From: an uncultured Aquimarina sp.
GTDB taxonomy: Bacteria > Bacteroidota > Bacteroidia > Flavobacteriales > Flavobacteriaceae
NCBI GenBank assembly: GCA_947500505.1
Contig: CANMSL010000002.1
Span: 248,001 to 312,000 of the forward strand
DNA length: 64,000 nucleotides
Direction: 5' to 3'
Part shown: positions 21,008 through 29,438 of the stretch, one piece after another
How the letters are laid out: each line of letters starts with the position of its first letter
Position numbering within the stretch: the first letter of the stretch is position 1
The notes under the pieces: generated by a model
The model's input: only the letters and a program-made list of their open reading frames with translations
What the model was told of the DNA's origin: nothing
The model's database searches: none
Position numbers and translations under genes: made by a program

Positions 21008-22240
21008 TTAATCTTCAAATTCTGATTTTAATATTCTAATAACCTCACCTACAGTCTCTTCCTCGAGATCTGTTCTTTTTACTAAATCTTTAATATCCTG
21101 TTCTAAAATACTCTTAGCTGTATCTAATCCTATTTTAGCAAACTCTTCTATAATCCAGGAATCGATCTCATCAGAAAATTCTGATAACTCTACATCTTCC
21201 TCAACGCCTTCTCTAAACACATCAATCTCATAACCAGTCAATTGCCCAGCTAATCGTATATTATGTCCTCCACGTCCAATTGCTTTTGAAACCTCCTCTG
21301 GTTTTAACATTACTTCTGCACGACTACCTTCTTCATCAAGCTTTATTGATGTCACTCTTGCAGGGCTCAACGCCCTGGTAATAAATAGTTGTAAGTTATT
21401 TGTATAGTTAATCACATCAATATTTTCGTTTCCTAGCTCCCTAACAATACCATGAATACGAGATCCTTTCATACCAACACAGGCTCCAACAGGATCAATT
21501 CTATCATCATAGGAATCGACAGCAACTTTAGCTTTTTCGCCAGGGATCCTAACAACCTTTTTTACTGTTATCAAACCATCAAAAACTTCTGGTATTTCTG
21601 ACTCAAACAGTTTTTCCAAAAACAAAGGTGACGTTCTAGACATAATGATCGCTGGCTTGTTACCTTTTAACTCTACAGATTCGATAACCCCTCTTACATT
21701 CTCTCCTTTTCTGAAAAAATCTGAAGGTATCTGTCTGTCCTTAGGTAAAATAATTTCGTTACCTTCATCATCCAATAATATAATTGCTCTGTGTCGTATA
21801 TGATGAACTTCTGCAGTATATATCTCTCCTTCTAATTCTTTAAATTGTTTATAAATGTTAGTGTTGTCGTGTTCGTGTATTTTAGAGATTAAATTCTGAC
21901 GTAATGCCAAGATTGAACGTCTCCCCAGGTCAATTAACTTAACTTCTTGAGAAACATCCTCTCCGATTTCGAAGTCAGGCTCTATTTTTTGAGCTTCAGA
22001 AAGAGATATTTCCTGATTTCCATCCTCTACTTCTCCATCTGCAACTACCACACGGTTTCTCCATATTTCTAAATCCCCTTTATCAGGGTTAATAATGATA
22101 TCGAAATTATCATCACTACCAAATTTCTTTTTTAATGCATTTCTAAATACATCTTCTAAGATCGCCATTAGTGTAACACGATCGATTAACTTATCATCCT
22201 TAAATTCTGAAAATGACTCAATTAATGCGATATTTTCCAT
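21008..22240 (-). CDS. nusA: Transcription termination/antitermination factor NusA
   Basis: A 410-residue RNA polymerase-binding protein: N-terminal domain, an S1 domain around residues 135-200, and tandem KH domains with VGMKGSRIHGIVRELGNENI and AIGRGGHNIRLAGQLTGYEI. It lacks the C-terminal acidic repeats of the E. coli protein, as do most Bacteroidetes NusA. It is 12 bp downstream of rimP. In other bacteria NusA regulates its own operon; a hairpin in the rimP leader makes that worth considering here. Confidence 0.97.
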   Translation of the reverse strand: MENIALIESFSEFKDDKLIDRVTLMAILEDVFRNALKKKFGSDDNFDIIINPDKGDLEIWRNRVVVADGEVEDGNQEISLSEAQKIEPDFEIGEDVSQEVKLIDLGRRSILALRQNLISKIHEHDNTNIYKQFKELEGEIYTAEVHHIRHRAIILLDDEGNEIILPKDRQIPSDFFRKGENVRGVIESVELKGNKPAIIMSRTSPLFLEKLFESEIPEVFDGLITVKKVVRIPGEKAKVAVDSYDDRIDPVGACVGMKGSRIHGIVRELGNENIDVINYTNNLQLFITRALSPARVTSIKLDEEGSRAEVMLKPEEVSKAIGRGGHNIRLAGQLTGYEIDVFREGVEEDVELSEFSDEIDSWIIEEFAKIGLDTAKSILEQDIKDLVKRTDLEEETVGEVIRILKSEFED

Positions 22241-22252
22241 ATCAATTTATAA

Positions 22253-22720
22253 TTAAAATGTTATCATAACTTTTGCTTCTTGTATTTCGCTATAGGAAAC
22301 ACTGGCTTCTTTAGTTACAGTTATTTTTCCTTTTCCAACTGGTTTGGCTTCTCGTGTTTTCCAAACCAGTGTTATATTATCATCTGTCACAGAAGTTAAT
22401 TCGCCTTCGATCGAATTATTATCTTCTGTTTTTACTTTCAATTTCCTTCCTATATTTTTCTTATACTGACGTTGATGGGTCAATCCTTCAGAAACACCTG
22501 CAGACATTACCTGCAGCGCAAAATCTTCTTTATCCCGATCCAGGTTATGCTCTACAGCCCTGCTCACATTTATACAATCATCTACAGTGACCCCATTGTC
22601 GCCGTCTATAATCACATCAATGCGATTATCAGGATGCACTTTTAAATCTATCAAAAATAAAGATGGATTTTCTCGTAATGCTCCTGCTATTAAATTTTCG
22701 ACCGTATCCTTTAATGACAT
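22253..22720 (-). CDS. rimP: Ribosome maturation factor RimP
   Basis: A 155-residue factor for 30S maturation. The family pattern is clear: VHPDNRIDVIIDGDNGVTVD followed by the CINVSRAVEHNLD block, and the SAGVSEGLTHQRQYKKNIGR core. An upstream in-frame ATG at 22756 would lie inside a strong hairpin and adds residues unlike the family, so MSLKDTVENLIAG at 22720 is chosen. First gene of rimP-nusA-infB. Confidence 0.94.
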   Translation of the reverse strand: MSLKDTVENLIAGALRENPSLFLIDLKVHPDNRIDVIIDGDNGVTVDDCINVSRAVEHNLDRDKEDFALQVMSAGVSEGLTHQRQYKKNIGRKLKVKTEDNNSIEGELTSVTDDNITLVWKTREAKPVGKGKITVTKEASVSYSEIQEAKVMITF

Positions 22721-22733
22721 AGTAAGATAAAAA

Positions 22734-22754
22734 GAGGGGACTTTTCGTCCCCTC
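22734..22754 (-). promoter_or_regulatory. Leader hairpin with U-tract just before rimP
   Basis: On the minus strand GAGGGGAC-GAAAA-GTCCCCTC is followed by TTTTTATC and then the rimP start 14 bp later. It has the form of an intrinsic terminator placed between the promoter at 22781-22811 and the first gene, so it may attenuate the operon. Confidence 0.65.
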
Positions 22755-22780
22755 AACCTGGTTTTTTAATTTCAACGGTG

Positions 22781-22811
22781 CAAAGATAGTAATAATATCT
22801 TAGATTCAAAA
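22781..22811 (-). promoter_or_regulatory. Bacteroidetes promoter for rimP-nusA-infB
   Basis: The minus strand shows TTTTG, 18 bp, then TATCTTTG, an exact TTTG-N18-TAnnTTTG match. Transcription would start near 22774, giving a leader of about 54 nt that contains the hairpin at 22734-22754. Confidence 0.75.
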
Positions 22812-22995
22812 CCCACTTAAGAATGAATTTATTCGTAAATTTAAATGACTATTACTGAATTACCTCCTAATCCGGTTCGAAATCTGAATTAAAACATAAA
22901 TTTAAGTAATATATTCCTTCTTTTAACCTAAAAATAATAGCGTAAAATAAAATCAATTCTATTTTATCGATAATTATTCTAAACACACCTTAATC

Positions 22996-23829
22996 ATGAT
23001 CAAAAAAATTCTAGTTCCTACAGATTTTTCTTCTCAAGCTGAAAGTGCACTGAAAGTAGCTGCTCAAATAGCCAAAAAAAATAACAGTCAAATTTATCTA
23101 TTACATATTTTAGAAATGCCTGTTCATTTGGTTGACTTAATGTCATCTGGAGCTTCCGCCCCGGCACCGGAAGCTATATTCTTCATGAAACAAACTCATA
23201 AAAAGTTCGAAGAAGTCATGGCTAGTGACTATTTACAAGGTTTAGAAATCATTGAAACAGTAAGTTTTGAAGATGTTCTTCATGGCATTATAGATTCTTG
23301 CAAAAAAAACGATGTTGATATGATCATTATGGGATCTCACGGCTCTTCAGGTTTCGAAGAGTTATTTATTGGATCAAATGCCGAGAAAGTTGTTCGAACA
23401 TCAGAAAAACCGGTATTAGTTATCAAAGAAGATTGTGATATTTTCGAGGTCAAAGATATTGTATATGCTACCAATTTTGATGACGAAGACAAACCTTCAT
23501 TGATTGCAGCGCACGAATTTGCGAAGCAATTAAACGCAAAACTGCATTTATTATGGATAAACACTTCTAATAGTTTTAAAACCACAAGCGAAACAGAAGA
23601 TAAAATGAATCTGATGATCTCAGGTTTGCCTATTGACAACTATACTTTAAACATATACAACGATATTAATGTAGAAAAAGGAATTCTAAATTTTGCCAGC
23701 TCTATTGATGCAGGTCTTATCGGAATCAGCACACACGGAAGAAAAGGTTTATCCCACTTTATTAATGGAAGTTTAGGAGAGGATGTGGTGAATCACGCCA
23801 AGAGACCTGTATTGACTTTTAAGATATAA
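22996..23829 (+). CDS. Tandem universal stress protein (UspA family)
   Basis: A 277-residue cytosolic protein with two Usp domains. The first ends in GSHGSSGFEELFIGSNAEKV, matching the ATP-binding G-2x-G-9x-G(S/T) motif; the second has GISTHGRKGLSHFINGSLGE. The N-terminus KKILVPTDFSSQAESALKVA is typical. Single-gene unit, divergent from rimP. Function is a general stress response; nothing in the sequence narrows it down. Confidence 0.93.
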   Translation: MIKKILVPTDFSSQAESALKVAAQIAKKNNSQIYLLHILEMPVHLVDLMSSGASAPAPEAIFFMKQTHKKFEEVMASDYLQGLEIIETVSFEDVLHGIIDSCKKNDVDMIIMGSHGSSGFEELFIGSNAEKVVRTSEKPVLVIKEDCDIFEVKDIVYATNFDDEDKPSLIAAHEFAKQLNAKLHLLWINTSNSFKTTSETEDKMNLMISGLPIDNYTLNIYNDINVEKGILNFASSIDAGLIGISTHGRKGLSHFINGSLGEDVVNHAKRPVLTFKI

Positions 23830-23926
23830 AACAGGTGTTTTTACCATATTTTCAAGGGATTATACTAGAACATAAGCAGCAAATTCAGCTTATCTTCGCT
23901 TTATTAACAAATAATCCATAGCACTT

Positions 23927-24232
23927 ATGAATACATTAAAATTAAAAAACGGAACCACTAAAAGCGATACTGGTAAAGAAAGCCTTAAATTTTGCATCTA
24001 CAACGAAAAAGATGCAGCTCAAATATTTCCCATAGAAGGCGGTGTTGGAACCATTGCAAATGGTGATATTTTTGAATGGACAAAAGCTGCTGGCGACAAA
24101 TATAACGGTTACCGAGTCAAATGGTTCAAAGCAGCGCTGTTTGATGAATTGTTAGCATCAGGAACATCATCACCAGGTGGATCCTGTGAAATTTATTTTG
24201 ATAAAGGTTTCCATACTCGACCTATATCATAA
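23927..24232 (+). CDS. Small hypothetical protein
   Basis: A 101-residue soluble protein without signal peptide or membrane segment, starting MNTLKLKNGTTKSDTGKESL. It is rich in Lys, Gly and aromatic residues and has a pattern of short beta strands (FEWTKAAGDKYNGYRVKWF). I do not recognise a family. The leader ahead of the ATG is AT-rich, in keeping with the host. A strong hairpin (24268-24300) follows the stop. It is the last gene before the integration region. Confidence 0.65.
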   Translation: MNTLKLKNGTTKSDTGKESLKFCIYNEKDAAQIFPIEGGVGTIANGDIFEWTKAAGDKYNGYRVKWFKAALFDELLASGTSSPGGSCEIYFDKGFHTRPIS

Positions 24233-24267
24233 AAAATTATTCACCACTCTTACCCTTATACACAAAA

Positions 24268-24300
24268 AAAAGGAACAACCTGAAATTCGTTGTTCCTTTT
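24268..24300. terminator. Terminator hairpin at the edge of the island
   Basis: AAAAGGAACAAC and GTTGTTCCTTTT form a perfect 12-bp stem with a 9-nt loop. It can terminate the gene at 23927 on the plus strand, and a minus-strand transcript through A-rich flanks. Confidence 0.8.
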
Positions 24301-24302
24301 AC

Positions 24303-24550
24303 GTTGGTCTACTGGGGCTCCCTTCGACTAAGCTCAGGATAAACTTCTCGCCCTAAGCATTTTATTTATAAAAAAAAAGAAGGAATCAGATAAATACCAA
24401 TTCCTTCAATTTATGTTGGTCTACTAGGGCTCCCTTCGACTAAGCTCAGGATAAACTTCTCGCCCTAAGCATTTTATTAAAAAAAAAAGAAGGAACCGGA
24501 TAAATACCAATTCCTTCAATTTATGTTGGTCTACTAGGGCTCGAACTTAG
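24303..24550. repeat. Tandem att-like repeats beside the integrase
   Basis: The block GTTGGTCTACTRGGGCTC followed by about 45 further conserved bases starts at 24303 and 24415 (112 bp apart); a third, shorter copy starts at 24525 and diverges into CGAACTTAG. Between copies lies an AAGGAA...TTCCTT hairpin next to a long A-run. Read on the minus strand each unit looks like the 3' end of a tRNA-like T-arm (GTTCGAG) followed by its terminator, as left by repeated site-specific integration. No intact tRNA was found, so the tRNA origin is tentative. Confidence 0.5.
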
Positions 24551-24705
24551 TAGATTATAAATTAATCCGTTCTTAACTGGCTTTAAATGGTTATTTTTAT
24601 TAGGCTTAACATCAGATAGATTCATATGAAACCATAAAAAACCAGCATTTGTTGTCCCCATGTTGTCCCTTTTTTTGTATCTTTATAGAACAAATATACA
24701 TTGAT

Positions 24706-25929
24706 ATGGCTAGTATTCATGCGGTTTTACGAAAAAAAGCAAATAAACAGGGATTATATCCAATTGCGATTCGAGTGACACAACTCAGAAAAACACGAAA
24801 TATTTTGTTCGGGCAGTATGTCGATGAAAAATACTGGGATGAAAAAAAGCAGTGTATCCGGAAATCGCATCCAAATTCTGTCAGATTAAATAATATGATT
24901 TCATCTAAGCTGGCTGAAATAAATAGTATGGTATTAGAAACCATCAACAAATTTGGTGAAGATTTCACCTTTGAGAATTTTCAATCTATGCGTTTGAAAT
25001 CTTCAGCCAATAATTCATTTTTCACATTTACCGATCGATATTTTAAGGATCTGGAGGACAGTAAGAAATTTACACGACTCGATAGTGAAGTCCCATTGGT
25101 AAAAAAAATTCGTGATATGAGGGAAGGGCGTGATTTGCTTTTTAATCAAATCACCGTTCCTTACATCAAGCACCTGGTCGTGAAAATCAAAAAAGAAGGT
25201 AAGATTGGTGAGAGGAGTATCGCTAATGTGTTGATGTTTATTCGTAATATGTATAATCGTGCCATTTTGGAAAATCTAGCTAACCGTGAATCTTATCCTT
25301 TCGGTGATGGTGAGGGAAAAATAAAGATCAAAATTCCGGAATCCATTAAAATTGGGTTGAATCGAGAAGAAGTAATTCAACTAGAACAAGCATCTTTTGA
25401 CAACAAGAATCACCTCAATCACGCCAGAAACGTATGGCTATTCAGCTTCTATCTCGCAGGTATGCGCGTAGCGGATGTGCTGAAAGCAAAATGGACAGAC
25501 TTTAATGACGGGAGATATTATTATCGAATGGGTAAAAATCAAAAAGTCGTGTCACTAAAAATATCCGAGAAATTAGAGCATATTTTACGTCAATATAAAC
25601 CTGAGAAGGGTGAACAACGTACTTACATATTTCCAGAATTGGAACATATAAATCCAAAGGATAAAGAGGAAATTTTCAAGCGCACCAAAAATGCAACGGA
25701 CAAATTCAACAAAAATCTAAAGAAAATTGTCAAGCAACTTGAGATAAATAAAAAACTTTCAATGCATATTGCACGCCATACATTTGGTAACATAGCCAGT
25801 GATAAAATAGCTCCTCGCAAATTGCAAAAATTATATCGTCACGAACATCTAACCACGACTACTGGTTATCAAGCAAATTTCATTCATCAGGATGTAGATG
25901 ATGCACTTGATACCGTTATCAGCGGTTAA
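24706..25929 (+). CDS. Tyrosine recombinase / integrase
   Basis: A 407-residue phage-type integrase with the Bacteroidetes arrangement: N-terminal arm-binding domain (MASIHAVLRKKANKQGLYPI), SAM-like core-binding domain, and catalytic domain. Catalytic residues visible are Arg in AGMRVADVL (about 251), the HxxR box HIARHTFGN (about 355) and the Tyr nucleophile in TTTTGYQAN (about 387). The ATG at 24706 is preferred to one 19 codons earlier, whose extra residues are unlike the family. It sits next to tandem att-like repeats and probably integrates the downstream island. Confidence 0.93.
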   Translation: MASIHAVLRKKANKQGLYPIAIRVTQLRKTRNILFGQYVDEKYWDEKKQCIRKSHPNSVRLNNMISSKLAEINSMVLETINKFGEDFTFENFQSMRLKSSANNSFFTFTDRYFKDLEDSKKFTRLDSEVPLVKKIRDMREGRDLLFNQITVPYIKHLVVKIKKEGKIGERSIANVLMFIRNMYNRAILENLANRESYPFGDGEGKIKIKIPESIKIGLNREEVIQLEQASFDNKNHLNHARNVWLFSFYLAGMRVADVLKAKWTDFNDGRYYYRMGKNQKVVSLKISEKLEHILRQYKPEKGEQRTYIFPELEHINPKDKEEIFKRTKNATDKFNKNLKKIVKQLEINKKLSMHIARHTFGNIASDKIAPRKLQKLYRHEHLTTTTGYQANFIHQDVDDALDTVISG

Positions 25930-26195
25930 GCATTATTATCCGTTTGTCATAGATTAATACGAATATTGTTACTATTCACTGTCTATTCCACTCACTGCCC
26001 ATTGCAAATATAGCCGTTCGCCTTTGCACTATTGCAAGGCATGCTAAAGAACGCTAATGATTTAATGTTGTGAGGTGAGGGCGCGTTGCCTTGCCTTTGC
26101 CCCTGCTGCGGCATTTGCTAGCATGTTCAGTGAGCATCCTAGCCAGATTGCGATCTGAACAATGAAATATTGTTTAATTAAAATCATTAAAAATT

Positions 26196-26636
26196 ATGGC
26201 AACAACAACAGCGAATGCAAAAAAGAATGGAACGGAGAAAAAGCCTGGGCAAACGAATAAGAAGCCCGTACCAACTCCAGAAATTATCAAACCAGTCACA
26301 CCAGCAAAAAGTAATGGAAGTGATGTGACCAAAGATTTGGCAAAAGAAGCCATAGGTCAAGAACCGGTAGTAAGTATTGAGGATCGTATCCTACAAGTCG
26401 AGAAGCTAAAAGGGCTAACCGATAGACATAAGCGAGCTACTGCCACGCTGAATAACCTATCCGAATTCAAATACAATAGTAGTGAATCTTGTAAGATAAC
26501 TATTGTGGATGATGCTGGAAAGAGTTTTACTACAGGAGACATTAACCTGATTAGAAATATTGCTGACGGTGCTGAAGACTACATCAAAAGCAAGAAACAG
26601 GATGTAGAAAATGAACTAAAAAGTTTTAAACTGTAA
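26196..26636 (+). CDS. Hypothetical element protein with Lys/Pro-rich N-terminus
   Basis: A 146-residue protein. The first ~50 residues are low complexity (KKNGTEKKPGQTNKKPVPTP) and likely disordered; the rest is a mixed alpha/beta piece with LKGLTDRHKRATATLNNLSE. Similar small proteins occur near the ends of Bacteroidetes conjugative and mobilizable elements, but I cannot name the family. The AT-rich leader is Bacteroidetes-like. A hairpin (GTTCAG...CTGAAC, 26125-26160) lies upstream and a terminator follows. The 266-bp interval before it holds no other gene that I can see. Confidence 0.7.
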   Translation: MATTTANAKKNGTEKKPGQTNKKPVPTPEIIKPVTPAKSNGSDVTKDLAKEAIGQEPVVSIEDRILQVEKLKGLTDRHKRATATLNNLSEFKYNSSESCKITIVDDAGKSFTTGDINLIRNIADGAEDYIKSKKQDVENELKSFKL

Positions 26637-26654
26637 TGATTAAAAGATGTATTG

Positions 26655-26693
26655 AAAATCCTCTTGCCAACACGGTGAGGGGATTTTTTTTTT
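26655..26693 (+). terminator. Rho-independent terminator
   Basis: AAAATCC pairs with GGATTTT, extended inward by further pairs (CTC/GAG), and is followed by a long T-run. It ends the transcript of the gene at 26196. Confidence 0.8.
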
Positions 26694-26711
26694 CATTTAA
26701 AAACATACACT

Positions 26712-27155
26712 ATGAAAACAACAGAAAATAATACGGTAGAATTTGAAGGTAATGAACTACTAAAGCGGTGTCTTTGGCCCTCCAAAAGACGAATGGATTT
26801 CTATCCGACCTTTATTCGCAAACAAGCCATGCTGTTTGAAGGAATGGTATTCCGATATATGGAAGAATACTGTACACCATACTCTGGCGGCTATTGGAAC
26901 TTTTACGCCTTATCTAATGGTGGGTTTTACATAGGACTTAACCGTAAAGAATCTGGCATCATGCAGGTAGAAAACCACTTGAACTTTTACAAAGGTGAAA
27001 TGAGTGCTGATGCCGCGAGTATTGGAATAAATATATTTGCTCTATGCGACTGCGCTAGTAGAGGTAGCCAACTTCTTGTTGATGCATTTCATCATTTACG
27101 AGATTATGCGAATATTCACCCTGAGCGAGAACAGATTCTCGCTTTTATTGATTAA
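26712..27155 (+). CDS. ArdB/KlcA-family antirestriction protein
   Basis: A 147-residue protein with the family layout: RMDFYPTFIRKQAMLFEGMV, then YSGGYWNFYALSNGGFYIGL, then GEMSADAASIGINIFALCDC and HHLRDYANIHPE. These blocks correspond to the conserved pieces of KlcA/ArdB, which protect incoming DNA from type I restriction. Family members are best known from proteobacterial plasmids, so its presence here fits lateral transfer. A terminator follows directly, so it may be a single-gene unit. Confidence 0.87.
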   Translation: MKTTENNTVEFEGNELLKRCLWPSKRRMDFYPTFIRKQAMLFEGMVFRYMEEYCTPYSGGYWNFYALSNGGFYIGLNRKESGIMQVENHLNFYKGEMSADAASIGINIFALCDCASRGSQLLVDAFHHLRDYANIHPEREQILAFID

Positions 27156-27164
27156 CCGATTATC

Positions 27165-27198
27165 ATCCCTTCACATTTCTGTGAGGGGATATTTTTTC
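27165..27198 (+). terminator. Terminator after ardB
   Basis: ATCCCTTCACA and TGTGAGGGGAT pair with one G-T wobble around a 4-nt loop, followed by a T-run. Confidence 0.8.
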
Positions 27199-27280
27199 CC
27201 AGATAAAGCCATATTAAACCATTCACTATCATTTACATCTCTCATTATCAGTGTGGCACGTATTTTGTAACTCCCTTGAT

Positions 27281-27559
27281 ATGGATACAATGAAAGTCAT
27301 ATGTCTACAATCAGAAGCCCTCTTTATGTTGGTGGATGAAGTCGTTGAGCACGTTAAAGCAAAGCACAACGTTAAGGAAGACAAATGGATTTCTCCAGAT
27401 GAAGCTATGAGACTGCTTAATATCAGCAGTGATACTACTTTACAAAAGCTTCGTGACAACCTTGAAATTGAGTTCAGCCAACCTTCACGAAAGATCATAC
27501 TATATGATCGTGACTCAATTTATGCCTATCTAGAGAAACATCGAAGACGTGCATTATAA
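27281..27559 (+). CDS. Helix-turn-helix (excisionase/MerR-like) DNA-binding protein
   Basis: A 92-residue protein with an N-terminal helix (ALFMLVDEVVEHVKAKHNV) and an HTH_17-type winged helix: WISPDEAMRLLNISSDTTLQ, then IILYDRDSIYAYLEKH. This arrangement is common in Bacteroidetes mobile elements, where such proteins act as excisionase or mobilization regulators. A GTG 10 codons upstream is possible, but the ATG at 27281 is preferred. It is followed after 12 bp by the gene at 27572. Confidence 0.82.
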   Translation: MDTMKVICLQSEALFMLVDEVVEHVKAKHNVKEDKWISPDEAMRLLNISSDTTLQKLRDNLEIEFSQPSRKIILYDRDSIYAYLEKHRRRAL

Positions 27560-27571
27560 ACCCTTTCAATC

Positions 27572-27832
27572 ATGAGTGATTTAGAAAAAAAAGAGGAAGA
27601 ACTTTATGCAAAAGCGTTCAATGACGGGTATTATCTCCAACGCTTCAAACCGGAAATAGCTAATAAGATATCCCAAACCCCTCATGTGAATGACATCTAT
27701 CTACAAACATTTAATGATGGTCGAGAAGCCTATCTCGAAGAAGTGAAAGATAGACTTCGTGATTTCACACACGTACCTCCTAGACATTCACAAGAAAAAG
27801 ACATTGATCGAGGAATGGATATAGATCGCTAG
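27572..27832 (+). CDS. Small charged hypothetical protein
   Basis: An 86-residue soluble protein rich in Asp, Glu and Lys (AKAFNDGYYLQRFKPEIANK, and the near repeat YLQTFNDGREAYLEE). Two copies of an A/TFNDG motif suggest an internal duplication of a helix-turn unit. No family is recognised. It lies 12 bp after the HTH gene and is likely co-transcribed with it. Confidence 0.62.
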   Translation: MSDLEKKEEELYAKAFNDGYYLQRFKPEIANKISQTPHVNDIYLQTFNDGREAYLEEVKDRLRDFTHVPPRHSQEKDIDRGMDIDR

Positions 27833-27878
27833 ATCTGTTTTGAAAAAAGAATGTATTTTTACATCCTTATCATTTCCT

Positions 27879-28016
27879 ATGGCTGAATTTTGTAACGCTT
27901 GCGCTAAACGTATTGGCTTAGAGCCAGAACTACCACCTTTTCTATGTGAAGGATGTGGCGAACAGATTGAGCGCCCTTCTATCCGTAAATGGCTTCTAAA
28001 AATCTTTGGTGAATGA
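27879..28016 (+). CDS. Zinc-ribbon mini-protein (45 aa)
   Basis: A short gene reading MAEFCNACAKRIGLEPELPP, then FLCEGCGEQIERPSIRKWLL and KIFGE. The two CxxC pairs (CNAC and CEGC) are a small zinc ribbon. Its stop codon overlaps the next start as ATGA, so the two are translationally coupled. Function unknown. Confidence 0.7.
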   Translation: MAEFCNACAKRIGLEPELPPFLCEGCGEQIERPSIRKWLLKIFGE

Positions 28017-28246
28017 CACTAGAAGAATTCAACAACTTATCCGATTTTGATCAATATGATATTATCTACAATGAGGGCACATTCATTGATTCAATCATAC
28101 AAGGACATAACCGATATGTGCTTTATGCAGTGGACAGTTTTTTTGTGGAACTCTATTATCAATCTGTGCCTAATAAAGTCGTAGGCAAACGAGCGTTTGT
28201 AACTGGCAAACTACTTGATAAATATACCATTGACCAACTGAAGTAA
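28013..28246 (+). CDS. Small hypothetical protein
   Basis: A 77-residue acidic and aromatic protein (MTLEEFNNLSDFDQYDIIYN; YVLYAVDSFFVELYYQ). Starts inside the stop of the zinc-ribbon gene (ATGA overlap). No recognisable family. The pattern suggests a small alpha/beta fold. A short GCGC-GGA-GCGC hairpin with a T-run (28274-28291) follows. Confidence 0.65.
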   Translation: MTLEEFNNLSDFDQYDIIYNEGTFIDSIIQGHNRYVLYAVDSFFVELYYQSVPNKVVGKRAFVTGKLLDKYTIDQLK

Positions 28247-28301
28247 CCTTCTCATTTTTCTTTTGCCAATCCCGCGCGGAGCGCCTTTTTTGTTTAGGGG
28301 C

Positions 28302-28412
28302 GGTTTCATAATGCGTTTTAGTCTGCAAAATTAAAGACCAGCATCCAAACACAATTTCCTTACCAGTCATTGCTTATTGGTTACTGGTCTTTTTTGGTAT
28401 CTGCATTAAACC
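28302..28412 (+). ncRNA. Structured leader RNA family 1, copy A (upstream of J-domain gene)
   Basis: The core CATCCAAACACAATTTCC followed by TCATTGCTTATTGG is shared with copies at 29439 and 32288. The inner stem is AAGACC/GGTCTT (28334-28391) continued by AGCATCC/GGTTACT with two mismatches. An outer stem pairs GGTT..TAATGC with GCATTAAACC. It ends about 27 nt before the start at 28440. The inner stem and T-run could also act as a terminator, so transcription attenuation is a possible role. Confidence 0.7.
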
Positions 28413-28439
28413 ACATTATAAACCTTAAAATCCAAAACA

Positions 28440-28934
28440 ATGAATGTGTACGATGCAGCCAAAATCCTTGGCATTACAGGAGAAATCAATCCCAAAATTG
28501 TGAAATCCTCTTTCAGAGAAGCATGTAAGAAGTACCACCCTGATGTCAATCCAGCAGGTGAGGAGTTGATGAAACTGGTCAATGAAGCCTATGAAATCCT
28601 AAAAGATCACAAAGGAGAGAGTAGAGACCAACAAAGTGATTATAGCGATTTACTCAGTGAAGCACTCAATGCTATTATCCATCTTGAGGATTTGATCATT
28701 GAGATATGTGGCGCGTGGATCTGGATTACCGGAAATACCAAAACGCATAAGGAATTACTCAAAGAATCGGGCTTCAGATGGGCATCTAAAAAGAAAGCCT
28801 GGTATTTCCGACCAGAAGAATATCGCAGCTCCTCCAGAGGCAAAAAATCACTCAATGATATTCGTGCGAAATATGGTTCTTCTCGACCAGAGAAAGCAAC
28901 CCATCATAGATTAAATGGATTTAAACAATCGTGA
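28440..28934 (+). CDS. J-domain (DnaJ-like) protein
   Basis: A 164-residue protein with an N-terminal J domain (MNVYDAAKILGITGEINPKI; HPD at residues 33-35; LVNEAYEILKD) and a C-terminal domain of about 85 residues ending in GFRWASKKKAWYFRPEEYRS. Co-chaperone of Hsp70/DnaK by family knowledge. Short J proteins with this type of tail are frequent in plasmids and integrative elements, where the partner is unknown. Overlaps the next start by 4 bp (28931-28934), so the pair is coupled. Preceded by leader RNA copy A. Confidence 0.86.
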   Translation: MNVYDAAKILGITGEINPKIVKSSFREACKKYHPDVNPAGEELMKLVNEAYEILKDHKGESRDQQSDYSDLLSEALNAIIHLEDLIIEICGAWIWITGNTKTHKELLKESGFRWASKKKAWYFRPEEYRSSSRGKKSLNDIRAKYGSSRPEKATHHRLNGFKQS

Positions 28935-29419
28935 TGAAGCAAGAACACCCATTTGATGACCAACTCAAAGTGATGCTCAACAGTCCGTTAAATAGGCCCA
29001 GCTTTATTGCAAGAGGTAATCCCAATCGATTACAAGTCTATTACGGCTTTGCTAAACTGACCCCTAAAATCATGCGTAAGCACGAGCTGGTGATCATCTA
29101 TGAGAACGATAATCACAATCCCATGAAAAATCTGGAATGGATATTACGCAAAACACATTTGGTTTATATCCGTCAGCAAACAGAACAGGAAATGACAAAT
29201 GCAACGATGAGCAATCGCATATTTACCAAATATAGCTACCTCATTGATGAAAAACCATGGTCTAGCAATATCGATTTGGTACTAGAGCATAATTTTGTAG
29301 CGGATGATAAGCACGTTTCACAAAATGAACGTGAGCTCATCCGTGTTATGCTTCGTGAAAAATACTTTGAATCCTATGATACCAAACCTTGTTATCAAAC
29401 GGCGTTAATCTTCCATTAA
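28931..29419 (+). CDS. Hypothetical protein coupled to the J-domain gene
   Basis: A 162-residue soluble protein (MMKQEHPFDDQLKVMLNSPL; VYYGFAKLTPKIMRKHELVI; SQNERELIRVMLREKYFESY). No signal peptide, membrane segment or motif that I recognise. Its start overlaps the stop of the J-domain gene, which suggests a joint function, possibly as the chaperone client. Followed by leader RNA copy B. Confidence 0.7.
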   Translation: MMKQEHPFDDQLKVMLNSPLNRPSFIARGNPNRLQVYYGFAKLTPKIMRKHELVIIYENDNHNPMKNLEWILRKTHLVYIRQQTEQEMTNATMSNRIFTKYSYLIDEKPWSSNIDLVLEHNFVADDKHVSQNERELIRVMLREKYFESYDTKPCYQTALIFH

Positions 29420-29438
29420 TACCATCCATTCAATAAGC

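Noticed and set aside
24303..24550. CRISPR-like tandem repeats
   Set aside because: Only two full copies and one partial, 112 bp apart, with hairpins and A-runs between them rather than unique spacers; no cas genes.
24525..24560. Intact tRNA gene at the integration site
   Set aside because: Only a T-arm-like string is present; no anticodon arm or complete cloverleaf could be built.
28334..28391. Copy A of RNA family 1 as an ordinary terminator
   Set aside because: The stem and T-run would fit, but the loop is conserved with two other copies that lack T-runs and lie before other genes, so termination alone does not explain it.
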